Shown here: piece by piece, positions 5,029-6,844 of the stretch
Layout of the letters: the number at the start of each line of letters is the position of its first letter
How positions within the stretch are numbered: position 1 is the stretch's first letter
Source of the DNA: Pseudomonadota bacterium
GTDB lineage: Bacteria; Pseudomonadota; Alphaproteobacteria; Acetobacterales; Acetobacteraceae
Assembly (NCBI GenBank): GCA_021805485.1
Contig: JAJZFF010000076.1
Coordinates: forward strand, 1-6,844
Direction: 5' to 3'
Length of the DNA: 6,844 nt
Notes under the pieces: generated by a model
The model's database searches: none
What the model saw: the letters and a program-made list of their open reading frames with translations, nothing else
What the model was told of the DNA's origin: nothing
Position numbers and translations under genes: made by a program

Positions 5029-6844
5029 TGAACGAGATGAGCACGACCGCCTCCCGCTCGCTGCTGCGCCTGCTGACCTGCGGCTCGGTCGATGACGGCA
5101 AGTCCACCCTGATCGGCCGGCTGCTGTTCGACACCGACAACATCCCCGACGACCAGCGCGCCGCCCTCGAACGCGATTCGCGCAAATACGGCACCGACGG
5201 CGCCAATATCGACTACGCCCTCCTCGTCGACGGGCTCGAGGCCGAGCGCGAGCAGGGCATCACGATCGACGTCGCCTACCGTTTCATGGCGACGAGGCGG
5301 CGCAAGTTCATCATCGCCGACACGCCCGGCCACGAACAGTACACCCGCAACATGGCCACCGGCGCCTCCACCGCGCAGCTCGCCATCCTGCTCGTCGACG
5401 CGAGCCAGGGCCTGCTGACCCAGACCCGCCGGCACGCCTTCATCGCCGACCTGCTCGGCATCCGCCACGTCGTCCTCGCGGTGAACAAGATCGACCTGAT
5501 CGGCTTCGACCAGGCGCGCTTCGACGCCATCGCCGAGGAATTCCGCGCCCTCGCCGCGCGGTTCCATTTCGAGACGATCACCCCGATCCCGCTCTCCGCC
5601 CGCCATGGCGACAACGTCGCCCATCGCAGCGCGCGCATGCCCTGGCATGACGGCCCCACCCTGCTCGAGCATCTGGAGACCCTCGAGCCCGGCGGCACCG
5701 GCGCCGGGCCGTTCCGCTTCCCCGTGCAATGGGTCAACCGGCCGGACGCCGATTTCCGCGGCTATGCCGGCACGCTCGCCGGCGGCGAGGTGAAGCCGGG
5801 CGACGAGGTGGTGGTCGCCGCCTCCGGCCAGCTCACCCGCATCGCCCGCATCGTCACCGCCGATGGCGACCGCCCCGCCGCCCGCGCCGGCGATGCCGTC
5901 ACCCTCACCCTCGCCGACGAGGTCGATCTCTCCCGCGGCGACGTGCTCGCCAGTCCCGGCGCCCGGCCGGACGTCGCCGACCAGTTCGCCGCCGACCTCG
6001 TCTGGATGGCCGAGGCGCCGCTCTTCGCCGGCCGGCCCTATATCGTCAAGCTCGGCACCGCGACGGTCTCCGGCGTCGTCTCGCGCATCAAGCACAAGGT
6101 CAACGTCAACAATTTCGACGAACTCGCCGCCGATTCGCTCACGCTGAACGAGGTCGGCTCGGTCAATGTCGCCCTCGCCACCCCGGTCGCCTTCGACCCC
6201 TACACGCTGAACCCGCGCACCGGCGCCTTCATCCTGATCGACCGGATGACCAACGCCACCGTCGCCGCCGGCATGATCCGCCATCCGCTGCGCCGCGCGA
6301 GCAACATCCACCGCCAGGCGCTGACCATCGACCGCGCCGCCCGCGAGGCGCTGAACGGCCACCGCCCGGCGATCCTCTGGTTCACCGGCCTGTCCGGCTC
6401 CGGCAAGTCGACCATCGCCAACGCGCTGGAGACGAAGCTGCACCTGCTCGGCGCGCACACCTACCTGCTCGATGGCGACAATGTCCGCCACGGCCTCAAC
6501 CGCGACCTCGGCTTCACCGATACCGACCGGGTGGAGAACATCCGCCGCGTCGCCGAGGTGGCGAAGCTCTTCGCCGATGCCGGCATGATCGTGCTGGTCA
6601 GCTTCATCTCGCCCTTCCGCGCCGAGCGCAACATGGCGCGCGAACTCGTCGAGCCCGGCCTGTTCCACGAGGTCTTCGTCGACACGCCGATCGAGGTCTG
6701 CCGCCAGCGCGACCCGAAAGGCCTCTACCGCAAGGCCGATGCCGGCGAGATCCGCAACTTCACCGGCATCGACAGCCCCTACGAACCGCCGGAAGCGCCC
6801 GAATTCCACCTGCGCACCACAACGGCGGACCCCGACGCGCTGGC
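5028..6844 (+). CDS. cysNC: Bifunctional sulfate adenylyltransferase GTPase subunit / APS kinase (CysN-CysC fusion), 3' end cut off
   Basis: The frame is open from ATG 5028 to the right edge (605 complete codons), so the C-terminus is missing, probably by only a few tens of residues. The CysN part (about 1-430) is an EF-Tu-like GTPase that couples GTP hydrolysis to APS synthesis by CysD. It shows the P-loop GSVDDGKS (19-26), switch region [13 protein letters not shown] (73-85), DTPGH (98-102) and NKID (153-156), followed by beta-barrel domains. The CysC part (from about 445) is APS kinase, which phosphorylates APS at the 3'-hydroxyl to PAPS. It shows P-loop GLSGSGKST (454-462), [15 protein letters not shown] (482-496), FISPFRAER (526-534, with S528 at the position of the phosphorylated serine of E. 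coli CysC) and KGLYRKA (564-570). Both active sites look intact. The start overlaps the cysD stop by one base. Such fusions are also known as NodQ in rhizobia, but nothing here points to nodulation. Confidence 0.96.
   Translation, partial: MNEMSTTASRSLLRLLTCGSVDDGKSTLIGRLLFDTDNIPDDQRAALERDSRKYGTDGANIDYALLVDGLEAEREQGITIDVAYRFMATRRRKFIIADTPGHEQYTRNMATGASTAQLAILLVDASQGLLTQTRRHAFIADLLGIRHVVLAVNKIDLIGFDQARFDAIAEEFRALAARFHFETITPIPLSARHGDNVAHRSARMPWHDGPTLLEHLETLEPGGTGAGPFRFPVQWVNRPDADFRGYAGTLAGGEVKPGDEVVVAASGQLTRIARIVTADGDRPAARAGDAVTLTLADEVDLSRGDVLASPGARPDVADQFAADLVWMAEAPLFAGRPYIVKLGTATVSGVVSRIKHKVNVNNFDELAADSLTLNEVGSVNVALATPVAFDPYTLNPRTGAFILIDRMTNATVAAGMIRHPLRRASNIHRQALTIDRAAREALNGHRPAILWFTGLSGSGKSTIANALETKLHLLGAHTYLLDGDNVRHGLNRDLGFTDTDRVENIRRVAEVAKLFADAGMIVLVSFISPFRAERNMARELVEPGLFHEVFVDTPIEVCRQRDPKGLYRKADAGEIRNFTGIDSPYEPPEAPEFHLRTTTADPDAL

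Noticed and set aside
4872..6809. A 645-codon open frame on the minus strand opposite cysNC.
   Set aside because: It lies fully antisense to a gene with intact GTPase and kinase motifs. Its product is low-complexity in Gly, Ala, Val, Asp and Glu, typical of a codon shadow.
5028..6844. Identity as NodQ, the rhizobial nodulation version of the CysN-CysC fusion.
   Set aside because: NodQ and CysNC cannot be told apart by motifs alone, and the neighbours here are housekeeping genes with no nod genes in view.
1..6844. CRISPR arrays, insertion sequences, phage genes, toxin-antitoxin pairs or tRNA genes.
   Set aside because: No regularly spaced repeats, terminal inverted repeats with a transposase, cloverleaf-like segments or small paired genes were seen. 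Codon use looks even along the window.

Overview
This window is GC-rich DNA (roughly two thirds G+C by eye, strong G/C preference at third codon positions). It reads as ordinary chromosomal sequence of a proteobacterium, most likely an alphaproteobacterium. Support comes from the codon use, the fused CysN-CysC protein, the two-PDZ periplasmic Do protease and the MarR/pirin pairing. I cannot fix the genus. All convincing genes are on the + strand and are tightly packed. I see no tRNA, rRNA, CRISPR array, insertion sequence, phage gene or sign of recent transfer.

Layout. (1) 1-1411: a tandem-domain universal stress protein (71-949) is followed after 12 bases by a MarR-family repressor (962-1411). 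The first 68 bases may hold the tail of an upstream gene. (2) 1412-2199: a short AT-rich island with a 24-bp near-palindrome (1431-1454), probably the operator of the MarR protein, leads into a pirin-family cupin gene (1492-2199). (3) 2200-2418: a 219-bp non-coding leader with several nested inverted repeats precedes a DegP/HtrA-type periplasmic serine protease (2419-3945). (4) 3946-4101: a spacer with a twice-repeated CCCGGCCGGG palindrome, a strong rho-independent terminator (4031-4068) and a small dyad close to the next start. (5) 4102-6844: cysD (4102-5028) and cysNC (from 5028, running off the right edge) overlap by one base and encode sulfate activation.

How the genes work together. Usp, MarR and pirin form a plausible stress-response group, with MarR likely controlling pirin through the palindrome. 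DegP handles misfolded envelope proteins and looks like its own transcription unit, closed by the terminator. CysD and the CysN half of CysNC make adenosine 5'-phosphosulfate (APS) from ATP and sulfate, with GTP hydrolysis driving the reaction. The CysC half phosphorylates APS to PAPS. I found no new biological system here. The most notable items are regulatory: the MarR-pirin palindrome, the structured degP leader and the dyad before cysD.
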